16,053 nucleotides of DNA from JBBQZL01 sp038207745 (GCA_038207745.1 JBBQZL010000038.1:1-16053); one strand, 5' to 3'. Shown: positions 6,900-14,904, counted from the first letter of the stretch. Numbers and translations are program-made. Notes: generated from the sequence alone by a model not told the origin.

Positions 6900-7520
6900 T
6901 CAGGAGTTCTTGATCACGATGCCCTCGAGGATGTGCGCAGCGGTCTCCGTCGAGTCGATCGCCTTCTCGAGCACCGCGAACATGTCCTTCCAGCGGATCA
7001 CGACCATCGGGTCGATCCCATCGGAGAACAGCGATGCAACCGCATCCCGGGAGATCCGGTCACCCTCATTTTCGAGCCGGTGGATCTCGATCAGGAATCG
7101 ATTCAGACCCTTGAAGTCGGAGAGATTCTCCAGCGCCGCCTCGAGCTGTTCGCAAGCCCCGACGAGCACCCGGGTCAAGTCGAGCGCCTGCGCCATCGGC
7201 ACCTCGATCTTGTAGAGGCCGAGAAAGTCCGCGGCCTCCTCGGTGTAGTCGACGATGTCGTCCATCTGCGTTGCGAGCGCGTAGATGTCCTCGCGGTCGA
7301 TCGGCGTCACGAAGGTCGAGTTGAGGCGCTTGATTATGTCGTGGGTGATCCGGTCACCCTCCTGCTCGCCCCTGAGGATCTCCCGGGCGATCCCGTTCTC
7401 ATCGGGCCATGCGCCCATCATCTCGTCGAGGAGACGTGCGGTCCTGAGGGTGTTCTGACCGGCTTCGATGAATAGATCGAAGAAGACGCGGTCTTTCGGA
7501 ACTAGAGAAAATCTCGCCAC
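6900..7520 (-). CDS. DUF47 PhoU-like Pit accessory protein
   Basis: A 206-residue all-helical protein of the DUF47/COG1392 family, distant relatives of PhoU. Two copies of the acidic metal-binding style motif are visible: EQEGDRITHDI (52-62) and ENEGDRISRDA (150-160), plus TPIDREDIYAL (72-82) and DDIVDYTEEAADF (87-99). Family members are commonly encoded next to Pit permeases and modulate them. Here it lies immediately upstream of pit on the same strand. The GTG start at 7520 is the only plausible one, with little ribosome-binding signal; 46 bases separate it from ppk. The locus therefore carries two PhoU-related proteins, this one and true PhoU. Confidence 0.9.
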   Translation of the reverse strand: MARFSLVPKDRVFFDLFIEAGQNTLRTARLLDEMMGAWPDENGIAREILRGEQEGDRITHDIIKRLNSTFVTPIDREDIYALATQMDDIVDYTEEAADFLGLYKIEVPMAQALDLTRVLVGACEQLEAALENLSDFKGLNRFLIEIHRLENEGDRISRDAVASLFSDGIDPMVVIRWKDMFAVLEKAIDSTETAAHILEGIVIKNS

Positions 7521-7566
7521 AGCGCGCCGAACCTAGCAGTTTGCGGAGGTCGAGGGCATAATCGGC

Positions 7567-9714
7567 CTACAACGCACTGTGCGCATGCTCGGCTGCCCGG
7601 GCGACCTTCAGCTCGCGCAACTCGGATTGGACGTTGTGGGGCGGCGAACCCGCGGGCGAGCGCCGCTTCCACGTCCCGCCAGAATCGAGCACCCATGCAT
7701 TCGTGTTGTCGTTGAGACTGCGATCAAGGATGTCGAATAGCTCGTCACGGATCGACGGATCCTCAACCGGAGTGATCAGCTCGACCCGATTGTCGAGGTT
7801 GCGGGGCATCAGGTCCGCAGAGCCAAACAGCACGCGCTTCTCTGAACCGCGTTCAAAGGCATAGATCCGAGAATGCTCGAGAAAGCCGTCGACAACCGAG
7901 ACAACATCTATCCCCTCGGAGACGCCCTGAACGCCGGGCCGCAGGCAGCAGATTCCCCTGACGTTGAGCCGGACCGTGACTCCGGCCTGGGAGGCCCGGT
8001 AGAGCGCCTGGATGCATCCGGGGTCGACCAGCTGGTTCATCTTCATCGTGATCCGCGCGGTTTCACCCGCCCGCCCCGCCTCAGTGGTCTGCTCGATCTC
8101 CTCGAGCATCCGCCTGCGCATCGTGGTCGGGGCAACGAGCACCTTCCGGTACTGGGCCGGGCGTCCGTAGCCGGTCAGGAAATTGAACATCTCGGCTACG
8201 TCGGATCCGATCTCCGGATCGGCGGTGAAGAGACCGATATCCGTGTAGAGACGTGCGGTCGTCGGGTGATAGTTGCCGGTGCCCGTGTGCACGTAGTGGC
8301 GCACTCTGTCGCCCTCGCGCCGGGCGACGAGCAGGGCCTTGACGTGGGTTTTGAGGCCGGGGATCCCGTAGACGACGTGAACGCCGGCCTCCTCCATGGA
8401 CTTGGCCCATTGGATGTTGGCCGCCTCGTCGAACCGGGCTTTCAGCTCCACCATGCAGACCGCCTGCTTCCCGCGCTCGGAGGCACGGATAAGGGCGGTG
8501 ACAAGCGAGGAGTCATCGCTGGTCCGATACACCGTCTGCTTGATCGCGATCACGTCGGGATCGGCAACCGCCTGTTCGACAAAGCGCTCGACCGAGGTCT
8601 GGAAGGAGTCATACGGATGGTGGACGAGGACGTCACCCTGCCGGATCACCGCGAACATGTCCACCGGCTCGTCCTCCTCGCCCTGCAGGCGAGCCTGGGT
8701 CAGCGGGGTCCACGGTGGATCCCGGAGTTCGGGGAAGCCGGGGACCTTGACCAGAGCCATCAGGTCAGAGAGATCCAGGAAGCTGTCGACCTCATAAACC
8801 TCCCGGTCCTCCAGCCGCAGATAGTCGACCAGCCGTTCGCGAAGCTTGGAGTTCATTCCAGGCGCGATCTCGAGGCGGACGACCTCTCCGAATCGCCTGC
8901 GGCGCAGTTCGTCCTGGACGGCCGCGACGAGATCCGCCGCTTCATCCGAGATCGTGAAGTCAGCGTCGCGCGTTACCCGGAAGAAACCATGGTCGATCAC
9001 GTCAATCCCGGGAAACAGCGTGCCGAGGTGGAGCGCAATCACCTCCTCGAGCGGGACAAAGACGGTACCCGTGTCGCCGATCGGCATGAAGCGCCCGAGC
9101 AGCTCCCTGGGAACCTTGACCCGGGCGATGATCTCCGTATCGGTCTCGGGATCGCGAAGCAGGACAACGAGGCTGAGGGAAAGGTTCGAGATATAGGGGA
9201 ACGGCCGTCCCATCCCGATCACGAGCGGGGTGAGGGCGGCAAAGACCTGATCGTGGAACCTGGCCGACATCTCGGCCCGTTCTTCCTCGGTTGCCGTCTC
9301 CGCAGAGATGATCCGGATTCCGTGCTCCTCCATGGCCGGTCGAAGAATCCCCTCGAAGCATGCATGAAGGCGCCGGTCGAGTTCGAGCACCCGGGACTGG
9401 ATTGCGTCGACCTGCTCGCCCGGGGAGAGTCCGTCAGGACCGCGGGCATCGATCCCCGCGTCCAGCTGATCGAAGAGGCCGGCGACGCGAACCATGAAGA
9501 ACTCATCGAGATTGTTTGAGTAGATCGAACAGAACTTGACCCGCTCCAGCAGGGGAACAGGTGGATCCTCGGCAAGTTCGAGCACCCGTTCATTGAAGTC
9601 CAACCACGAGAGCTCACGGTTGAAGTAGAGCGATACGTCATCGGGCTCCGGAATCGGAGCCGGACCCGTCATCTGAATTGTCGGCGTTGACAAGGCGGGA
9701 CGTTTCTCAAACAT
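7567..9714 (-). CDS. ppk: Polyphosphate kinase 1
   Basis: A 715-residue PPK1, which reversibly transfers the ATP gamma-phosphate to a growing polyphosphate chain. Conserved blocks in order: FNRELSWLDFNERVLELA (31-48), SIYSNNLDEFFMVRVAGL (63-80), HHPYDSF (365-371), IKQTVYRTSDDS (391-402), VELKARFDEAANI (422-434), GLKTHVK with the phospho-acceptor His457 (counterpart of E. coli His435), HTGTGNYHPTTARLYTD (476-492), and FLEHSRIYAF with His614 (counterpart of His592). Length is standard. The frame is open from a TTG at 9765, but the ATG at 9714 is preceded by GGAAGAAG and starts closer to the family N-terminus; the ATG at 9726 lacks such a site. It lies downstream of ppx and upstream of the DUF47-pit pair. 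Confidence 0.95.
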   Translation of the reverse strand: MFEKRPALSTPTIQMTGPAPIPEPDDVSLYFNRELSWLDFNERVLELAEDPPVPLLERVKFCSIYSNNLDEFFMVRVAGLFDQLDAGIDARGPDGLSPGEQVDAIQSRVLELDRRLHACFEGILRPAMEEHGIRIISAETATEEERAEMSARFHDQVFAALTPLVIGMGRPFPYISNLSLSLVVLLRDPETDTEIIARVKVPRELLGRFMPIGDTGTVFVPLEEVIALHLGTLFPGIDVIDHGFFRVTRDADFTISDEAADLVAAVQDELRRRRFGEVVRLEIAPGMNSKLRERLVDYLRLEDREVYEVDSFLDLSDLMALVKVPGFPELRDPPWTPLTQARLQGEEDEPVDMFAVIRQGDVLVHHPYDSFQTSVERFVEQAVADPDVIAIKQTVYRTSDDSSLVTALIRASERGKQAVCMVELKARFDEAANIQWAKSMEEAGVHVVYGIPGLKTHVKALLVARREGDRVRHYVHTGTGNYHPTTARLYTDIGLFTADPEIGSDVAEMFNFLTGYGRPAQYRKVLVAPTTMRRRMLEEIEQTTEAGRAGETARITMKMNQLVDPGCIQALYRASQAGVTVRLNVRGICCLRPGVQGVSEGIDVVSVVDGFLEHSRIYAFERGSEKRVLFGSADLMPRNLDNRVELITPVEDPSIRDELFDILDRSLNDNTNAWVLDSGGTWKRRSPAGSPPHNVQSELRELKVARAAEHAHSAL

Positions 9715-9893
9715 CGCTTCTTCCATGGTCGGAAAGGTCAGTGGGAAAGCTCTTGAATCTGACAATCGTACCGTCGGCGTGCATCAGGGTCAGGTGAAGC
9801 CCTTGAGGCGTGACTCGAGCCCCGTCCAGACGCGGCGGGCGCGATCAGAACGCCAGACCCAGGCGAAGTGATCGTGGAGCAGACCTCCGCCTG

Positions 9894-10106
9894 TTACGTG
9901 AACGGCATTTCGAGCCAGACGTCGAGGTCACGTTGGGCGGAAAGTGACTCGCCCACCCGTGAAACCTCGAGCAGGGCCTTATTGACCCTTCGGCCCGGCA
10001 GGCAGGGCCGGAGAAACTCCCCGGAGCGAACCCCCGGCACCTCGATCGCGGCAAGGCTGAATGAATGGTCAGGCGCGAGACCGGGGACGGGCAGAGCTTT
10101 CGCCAC
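9894..10106 (-). pseudogene. Decayed CHAD-domain gene between ppx and ppk
   Basis: A 70-codon frame reading from a GTG 20 bases after ppx. Its first 20 residues (ALPVPGLAPDHSFSLAA) look like the N-terminus of stand-alone CHAD proteins, and the second half (FLRPCLPGRR, then LSAQRDLDVWLE) looks like the later part of the first CHAD helical repeat. The stretch that should lie between them, including the conserved His-Asp-Met-Arg type helix, is missing, and the frame stops at once afterwards where a CHAD protein should run some 200 residues more. A further fragment in another frame continues to a stop at 9790 (RRVWTGLESRLKGFT), possibly the old C-terminus. CHAD proteins bind polyphosphate and cluster with ppk/ppx. 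An alternative is a short unrelated ORF. Confidence 0.5.
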
Positions 10107-10126
10107 GGAGCAGCGCCGTCAGTCGC

Positions 10127-11035
10127 TCACGCGGCAACCACTTTGGCGGATGAGCCGTTCATGTCGCCGCTGAGCAGGTCAAGGATAAGGCCCTCCCGCA
10201 ACCCCCCTTTGCCGATCTGAAGTGGCTGCCCGAGGAGCTCAGACAGCTTCTCGAGGATCAGAACCCCGGTCGGAAGAATCCTGACCCTGGTCGGATCCAG
10301 TTCAAAGCGCTTTGCGACATCCGCAGCCGGATCTCCGGAAAGGACGCGAATACCGCGCTCGAGGGTCTCGTATTCGAGGACCGTGCCAACCAGGCGCCTC
10401 AACGATGTGGCGCTGCCACCAACCGCCACCGCCTGGACAGGCCGCGCTATCTCGACTCCCTCGAAGATGTCCTCGATCCGGTCTCTCAGCTTTCGGATCT
10501 CGCTCGCCGAGGGTGGGTCACGCTCGAGCAACTCGCCTGCAAGGGACCCGGAACCGACCGGCCACGACCTCACCGATGCGACACCCCCCGGGACCGTTCC
10601 GAGGATCACCTCGGTTGATCCACCGCCCACGTCGACCACGCCGACCAGGCCCTCGACCGGATGTCCAAGCGTCTTCGTCGCCCCGATGAAGGCCAGACGG
10701 CCCTCTTCGTGCTCACTGAGGATCTGGACCTCAACCCCGGAAACCTCGGCAATCCTCTCGATTACGTGTTTCCGGTTCTTCGCGTCGCGGATTGCCGCGG
10801 TGGCAACCGGCCTGATCATCTCGGCACCGAGTTCTTCTGCCAGCCGGACCTGGGTCGCAACCACCTCGGCGACCTCGTCGATCTTCGCATCGTCGATCGC
10901 TCCGCCGGAGCCAAGCGCCCGGTTGATCCGGGTGTATGCGCGCTGCTCCATGACCTTTTTGAGCTGCCCACCGACGGGCTCGGCAACAAGCAGCCGAGTC
11001 GTGTTGGAGCCAATATCGATTGCGGCGCAAAGCAT
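10127..11035 (-). CDS. ppx: Exopolyphosphatase, Ppx/GppA family
   Basis: A 302-residue Ppx/GppA phosphatase of the actin-like ATPase fold. The phosphate-binding loop 1 is AIDIGSNTTRLLV (5-17), the catalytic-type Glu111 lies in SEHEEGRLAF, the second loop is VVDVGGGSTE (133-142), and AVGGSATSLRR (204-214) is the adenosine-side motif region. It hydrolyses terminal phosphate from polyphosphate and/or pppGpp. It ends after the two actin-like lobes with no C-terminal HD domain, like the short actinobacterial Ppx proteins. A TTG directly precedes the chosen ATG at 11035, which has AGGA about eight bases before the TTG. It diverges from the TIM-barrel gene and is the first gene of the ppx-ppk-pit unit; the PHO-box-like repeats lie 75-107 bases upstream. 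Confidence 0.93.
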   Translation of the reverse strand: MLCAAIDIGSNTTRLLVAEPVGGQLKKVMEQRAYTRINRALGSGGAIDDAKIDEVAEVVATQVRLAEELGAEMIRPVATAAIRDAKNRKHVIERIAEVSGVEVQILSEHEEGRLAFIGATKTLGHPVEGLVGVVDVGGGSTEVILGTVPGGVASVRSWPVGSGSLAGELLERDPPSASEIRKLRDRIEDIFEGVEIARPVQAVAVGGSATSLRRLVGTVLEYETLERGIRVLSGDPAADVAKRFELDPTRVRILPTGVLILEKLSELLGQPLQIGKGGLREGLILDLLSGDMNGSSAKVVAA

Positions 11036-11109
11036 CAAGATCGTCCTGTCTTCATCTTGGCAGAGATCCCGGATAGCGCATGCCAGCCGCCCGCGATTTA
11101 CACAACTTC

Positions 11110-11142
11110 TTTACACGTGCTTCACCGTCAATTCACCAATCA
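11110..11142 (+). promoter_or_regulatory. PHO-box-like triple 11-nt direct repeat
   Basis: Three units follow each other in exact 11-nt register: TTTACACGTGC, TTCACCGTCAA and TTCACCAATCA. Actinobacterial PhoP boxes are tandem 11-nt units with a GTTCACC-like core, and two of the three units here have TTCACC. A further TTTACAC lies at 11097-11103 but is two bases out of register. The site sits in the 135-base divergent region between ppx and the TIM-barrel gene, so it could serve either. For the plus-strand gene a TATTGG at 11149 could be the -10; for ppx, GTGTAAAT at 11096-11103 could be an extended -10 with the repeats over the -35. These promoter assignments are inference. Confidence 0.55.
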
Positions 11143-11170
11143 GGCCCGTATTGGGGTCAGCATCGTAGGC

Positions 11171-12049
11171 ATGACCAACGAAACGCAGGGATCAGGATTC
11201 GGCCTCAACGTCCCCTACGGTTGGTGGCCGGCCGCCTCGCTGGCCAAGAGCTTCGAGGCAGTCGGCTTCGAGTGGATCCAGGTGCCGTCACCGCCGGCAT
11301 CGATTCTCTCCAATCCCCGCCTCTGCGCAGACCACGCACGCTCGGTCGCAACGGCCCTGGATACGACGCGCCTCAAGGCCGTTATCCACGCCCCGTCGCC
11401 GCTGACGGCAGGCAATCCCGCGGGCGACCGGGCGTTTGAAGGCCTGCTCTCCTACGCGGCCGAGGCGGGCGCCGCGGTGATCGTCTATCACGCCCACAAC
11501 TTCGAGAACGCGGCCGGGAGCGAGGACCTGCTGCTTGCCGAGACCCGCTCGCTGAGCCGCCACGCCGATCTGGCCGAGAGGCTCGGGGTCACGATCGCGA
11601 TCGAGAACCTCGCGCCCTTCTATCCCGGGCCGGAACGCCTCGGCCACTCGCCGATGGTCCTACGCTCGCTTGCAGGCAGGATCTCCTCGCCGGCCCTGGG
11701 GCTCTGTGTCGACCTCGGACACGCCCACATCGTTGCCGAGGCCAAGCACACCGGGCTCACCGATCTGATCGACCCGGTGCTCGATCACTGCGTGCTGATC
11801 CACGCCCACGACAACCTTGGCGCACGGCTTGACGGAGCACATCATCCGGAACTGGATCCGCTCCGTCTCGACCTCCACCTTCCACCCGGAAGAGGGTCCC
11901 TTCCATGGGACACCGTGGCGCCGGTCCTTCGAAACTGGAAGATCCCGATCATCCTCGAGATCCACCCCCCCCACCGCCCCCATCCCGCGGTGCTCTTCGG
12001 CCTGATCAATCAGTCCCTGCGCCCCGGCAAGGTTTCAGCGTCCATCTGA
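11171..12049 (+). CDS. Xylose-isomerase-like TIM-barrel protein (sugar isomerase/epimerase or AP endonuclease 2 superfamily)
   Basis: A 292-residue protein of the PF01261-type TIM barrel. Expected metal-site residues appear at strand ends: His107/His109 (VYHAHN), Glu145 (AIENLAPF), Asp181 and His184 (CVDLGHAHI), His211 and Asp214 (IHAHDN), His236 (LHLPPGRGSLPW) and Glu263 (ILEIH). The pattern fits a divalent-metal sugar (phosphate) isomerase, epimerase or related enzyme; the substrate cannot be told from sequence. The open frame extends upstream through the antisense of ppx, but the ATG at 11171 begins where homology-like sequence begins; its ribosome-binding site is weak. It is the only plus-strand gene inside the phosphate cluster and shares its upstream region with ppx. 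Confidence 0.8.
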   Translation: MTNETQGSGFGLNVPYGWWPAASLAKSFEAVGFEWIQVPSPPASILSNPRLCADHARSVATALDTTRLKAVIHAPSPLTAGNPAGDRAFEGLLSYAAEAGAAVIVYHAHNFENAAGSEDLLLAETRSLSRHADLAERLGVTIAIENLAPFYPGPERLGHSPMVLRSLAGRISSPALGLCVDLGHAHIVAEAKHTGLTDLIDPVLDHCVLIHAHDNLGARLDGAHHPELDPLRLDLHLPPGRGSLPWDTVAPVLRNWKIPIILEIHPPHRPHPAVLFGLINQSLRPGKVSASI

Positions 12050-12164
12050 CGGGCCGGAATTAGGGGGGCGCTTCCTTGCCCCGCGGTCTCATCTTCATGC
12101 GGGCAGGGGGTGCGCCGTGCTTTCAAACCGTGAGGGGGTCCGGTCTGCCGGGCTCGTTTCGATT

Positions 12165-12281
12165 GGGCCGCAGGGCCGCGAGCGCCGCGGGGTCTCAGGG
12201 CCGAAGGGCCGCGGGCACCGCAGGCGCCGTTTGCACCGCAGGGGCCGCAGGAATAAACCGGGCACGCCGGGCCCCAACCCG
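12165..12281 (+). pseudogene. Possible relic of a collagen-like (Gly-X-Y) repeat gene
   Basis: This GC-rich stretch in the 270-base gap after the TIM-barrel gene has a rough 9-nt periodicity. Reading with two compensating frame changes gives Gly-X-Y triplets: GPQ-GRE and GVS-GPK in the frame starting at 12165, GTA-GAV-CTA-GAA-GIN in the frame starting at 12214, then GTP-GPN back in the first frame at 12261. No intact open frame with a start and ribosome-binding site covers it. It may be a decayed collagen-like gene fragment or merely a GC-rich repeat that happens to read this way. The remainder of the gap shows no gene. Confidence 0.28.
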
Positions 12282-12302
12282 TTGAAGGAGAATCAGCCCA
12301 TC

Positions 12303-12328
12303 CCAGGCCGAGCTTCAGCTCAGCCTGG
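12303..12328 (-). terminator. Hairpin at the 3' end of phoU
   Basis: CCAGGC (12303-12308) pairs with GCCTGG (12323-12328) and GAGC with GCTC inside it, with one mismatch and a TTCA loop. It spans the phoU stop codon and marks the end of the pst-phoU operon. There is no clear U-tract after it on the minus strand, so it is a weaker candidate than a canonical terminator. Confidence 0.42.
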
Positions 12329-13021
12329 ATGCGATGCGTCTTCGAACTCGCGGAACAACCCCGTGACGATGTAGGCGACCTGCTCGCCGATATCGACCGC
12401 GTTGTCGCCGATCCGCTCGAGAGCGCGGGCGGCGAGCATCATCGTCATCGCCCACTCGCGGCGATCGGCATCGTCGCCGATCTGGAGGGCGAGCTGGAAG
12501 CACTCGCGATTCAGCGTGTCGACGAGATCGTCCTGCCTGACCAGATCAATGGCCATCTCGTTGTCGAGGTTCTCAAATGCCCGCTTTGCCTGAACGGTGA
12601 GGATCTTCACCTGTGCGCCCATCGAGAGGATCTTGCCGAGCATCGCCTCGTCGGCCGGCGGCTCGGTGCCGGTGAGCGGGATCAGCTTGCAGATGTTTAC
12701 GCACTGATCGCCCATCCGCTCGATGCACTTGAGGACATGAAGGAGCGCCGAGATCCGCCGGAGGTCCGTGGCAACAGGTGACTGCGTGGCGAGCAACCCG
12801 ATCAGGCTCTGATGAACCTCGAGGTAGCGCCCGTCGATCCGATCGTCATCGGTGATCACAAAGCGCGCCAACTCGATGTCCTGATGCTGGGTTGCATCCA
12901 TCGTGCGGTCGAGTGCGGTCACCACCATGTCGAGCCCCTCGAGCGCGCTGGCCTGAAGCCTGGCCAGTTCCTCGGTGTAGTGGGTGCGGACCGGCGGCGT
13001 GGAGTTGCCCATGTCGTCCAT
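12320..13021 (-). CDS. phoU: Phosphate signalling regulator PhoU
   Basis: A 233-residue PhoU with the two three-helix repeats. Visible signatures are LLATQSPVATDLRRI (76-90), the first metal-binding motif IERMGDQCVNI (100-110) and the second LERIGDNAVDIGEQVAY (201-217). PhoU links the Pst transporter to a PhoR-type sensor kinase and lowers Pst activity and Pho regulon output when phosphate is plentiful. The frame is open from a TTG at 13036 that overlaps pstB; the ATG at 13021, seven bases after the pstB stop and with AGG upstream, is preferred, although the ATG at 13012 is also possible. It is the last gene of the pst operon. Confidence 0.94.
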   Translation of the reverse strand: MDDMGNSTPPVRTHYTEELARLQASALEGLDMVVTALDRTMDATQHQDIELARFVITDDDRIDGRYLEVHQSLIGLLATQSPVATDLRRISALLHVLKCIERMGDQCVNICKLIPLTGTEPPADEAMLGKILSMGAQVKILTVQAKRAFENLDNEMAIDLVRQDDLVDTLNRECFQLALQIGDDADRREWAMTMMLAARALERIGDNAVDIGEQVAYIVTGLFREFEDASHPG

Positions 13022-13028
13022 CTGGTGC

Positions 13029-13937
13029 CTAGCCAACCTTTCCGGAGACGTAGTCCTCGGTGCGCTTGTCCGCGGGATTGGTGAAGATCTTCGTCGTGTC
13101 GTCGTACTCGATCACCCGGCCGGTCCGATTCTGCTCGGTTGAGTCGAGCTCGACGATCAGGAATGCGGTCATGTCGGAGATGCGTGCCGCCTGCTGCATG
13201 TTGTGGGTGACGATCACGATCGAATAGTCCTTTTTCAACTCCAGCATCAGGTCCTCGATCTTGCCGGTCGAGATCGGATCCAGCGCCGAGCATGGCTCAT
13301 CCATCAGGATCACGTCGGGATCAACCGCCAGGCAGCGGGCGATGCAGAGCCGCTGCTGTTGGCCACCGGACATCCCGAAGGCGTTCGAGTCGAGCCGGTC
13401 CTTGACCTCGTCCCAGAGCGCCGCGCGCTGGAGCGCGTGCCGAACCCGATCATCAATGTCCTTCATACCCATCAACCTGGGTCCGAAGGCGACATTGTCA
13501 AAGATCGACTTCGGGAACGGGTTCGGCTTCTGGAAGACCATGCCGATCAGCTTCCGAACCTGGACCGGGTCAACATTCGGCCCATAGAGATCTTCACCGT
13601 GGTAGAGGATCTCGCCCTCCACGGTCGCACCGGGAACGAGGTCGTTCATCCGATTGAAGGTGCGCAGCAGGGTGCTCTTTCCACATCCCGAGGGACCGAT
13701 CAATGCGGTGATGTTCTTCTCGTAGATGTCGAATGTCACCTCGCGCACCGCCGGCTTGCCGCCGTAGCTGACCATCACGTCGCGGGTGGAGAACACCTTG
13801 TTCTTGCGCTCGACCCTGCCGTCGGACGCCTCGTCGCCGATCGTGATCGGCATTCCGAGTCCACCGCCGATCGGCTGATTGGATTCTCGTCGCCCCATTT
13901 CCGGCCGGGGCTCTTCGTCACTCACACGTATCTCCAT
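13029..13937 (-). CDS. pstB: Phosphate ABC transporter ATP-binding protein PstB
   Basis: A 302-residue ABC ATPase. Walker A is GPSGCGKST (81-89), the Q-loop Gln136 lies in VFQKPNPFP, the ABC signature is MSGGQQQR (189-196), Walker B is VILMDEP (209-215) and the switch His245 lies in VTHNM. FNRMNDL and the FQKPNPFPKSIFDNVAFGPR block are typical of PstB. Hydrolysis drives phosphate import through PstC/PstA. The first 45 or so residues are an extension beyond the usual PstB start, hydrophilic and variable. An in-frame GTG at 13925 has GGAG six bases upstream and may be the true start; the ATG at 13937 is kept because it has AGAGG further upstream. It starts seven bases after pstA. Confidence 0.96.
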   Translation of the reverse strand: MEIRVSDEEPRPEMGRRESNQPIGGGLGMPITIGDEASDGRVERKNKVFSTRDVMVSYGGKPAVREVTFDIYEKNITALIGPSGCGKSTLLRTFNRMNDLVPGATVEGEILYHGEDLYGPNVDPVQVRKLIGMVFQKPNPFPKSIFDNVAFGPRLMGMKDIDDRVRHALQRAALWDEVKDRLDSNAFGMSGGQQQRLCIARCLAVDPDVILMDEPCSALDPISTGKIEDLMLELKKDYSIVIVTHNMQQAARISDMTAFLIVELDSTEQNRTGRVIEYDDTTKIFTNPADKRTEDYVSGKVG

Positions 13938-13944
13938 CTCTCGG

Positions 13945-14904
13945 CTACCACCTCTGCTCGAATCTGTTTCGAAGGATGATCGCGAAGGAGTTCATCGCGA
14001 TAAGTATCACAAGCAGGACGACGATTCCGGCTGCCGCAAGGGCCTGGAACTCGGGCTGCGGCTGGCTGACCCAGTTATAGATCTGCAGCGGGATCGCCGT
14101 GAATCCGCTGAACGGACCGGACGGGTCATAGGTCACAAACGTCGCCGCGCCGAGCGGGATGAGGACGGCGGTTTCTCCGATCGCCCTCGACACGGCCAGG
14201 ATCACCCCCGTCGCTATACCCGGGATCGATGCCGGCAGGACCTGATGCCGGATCGTCTGCCAACGGGTTGCACCCAGCGCCAGCGAACCCTGCCGGATGG
14301 ACGAAGGAACTGCGCGGATCGCCTCCCGGGAGGCGAGGATCACGGTCGGCAGCACCAGCAGCGCGAGCGTGATCGAAGCGGTGAGGACGACAAAACCGAG
14401 ACTGAGCGGCGCTCTTGCGACGAAGGAGAGCCCGAGCAGTCCGTAGATGATCGAGGGAACTGCGGCGAGGTTTTGGATGTTGACCTCGATGATCCGGCTG
14501 ATCCGGCTTTCGGAACTCGTGTACTCCTCGAGGAAGATCGCGGCGCCGACACCGAGCGGGACGATGAAGAGGATCACAAAGGCGATGATCCAGAGCGTCC
14601 CGATGATCGCCGAGTGAAGACCCGCGTTTGCAGGGATGCTCGACGTACCGTTCTCGAGCAGCGATCGATTGAGTGCAGGGGCACCCTTTATCACCGAGTC
14701 GGCGACCAGCAGGAAGAGCCAGATCAGGGCGATCGCAACAGCGAGAAACATCAGCGCCTGGAAGATCGTGTTCTTGATCACGTCCCTGCGAGGCTGGTTG
14801 CTCATCATCTCCCGCGTCACTCCGCCGGCAGCCGAGACTGCAGTCCGGGTGCGGGCCGTCTGTGGAGCCTTGGGCGAATCGGGGTTCTCGAAGTCGTTGC
14901 TCAC
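13945..14904 (-). CDS. pstA: Phosphate ABC transporter permease PstA
   Basis: A 319-residue permease. A hydrophilic N-terminal tail of about 40 residues precedes six membrane helices (first at about 48-70). The cytoplasmic coupling loop that docks on PstB reads REAIRAVPSSIRQGSLALGA (193-212), followed by ATGVILAVSRAIGETAVLI. The LAAVPSIIYGLLGL block (146-159) is characteristic of PstA. It pairs with PstC to form the membrane channel. The GTG start overlaps the pstC stop by four bases (GTGA), so the two permease subunits are translationally coupled. Confidence 0.95.
   Translation of the reverse strand: MSNDFENPDSPKAPQTARTRTAVSAAGGVTREMMSNQPRRDVIKNTIFQALMFLAVAIALIWLFLLVADSVIKGAPALNRSLLENGTSSIPANAGLHSAIIGTLWIIAFVILFIVPLGVGAAIFLEEYTSSESRISRIIEVNIQNLAAVPSIIYGLLGLSFVARAPLSLGFVVLTASITLALLVLPTVILASREAIRAVPSSIRQGSLALGATRWQTIRHQVLPASIPGIATGVILAVSRAIGETAVLIPLGAATFVTYDPSGPFSGFTAIPLQIYNWVSQPQPEFQALAAAGIVVLLVILIAMNSFAIILRNRFEQRW

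Noticed and set aside
7873..9519. A 548-codon open frame on the plus strand
   Set aside because: It lies wholly antisense to ppk, whose conserved motifs run along the same stretch. High GC makes long antisense frames common. No recognisable domain or start signal.
11126..11131. TTGACG on the minus strand as a -35 element of ppx
   Set aside because: The candidate -10 sequences downstream are 10 or 23 bases away, so neither gives a normal 16-18 base spacer.
10661..11170. Upstream extension of the TIM-barrel frame
   Set aside because: The extension is antisense to the ppx coding sequence and crosses the PHO-box-like region; the barrel-like sequence starts just after the ATG at 11171.
12165..12250. 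The GC-rich 9-nt periodic stretch as a CRISPR array or phage attachment site
   Set aside because: Units are too short and uneven, with no spacers and no integrase or tRNA nearby.
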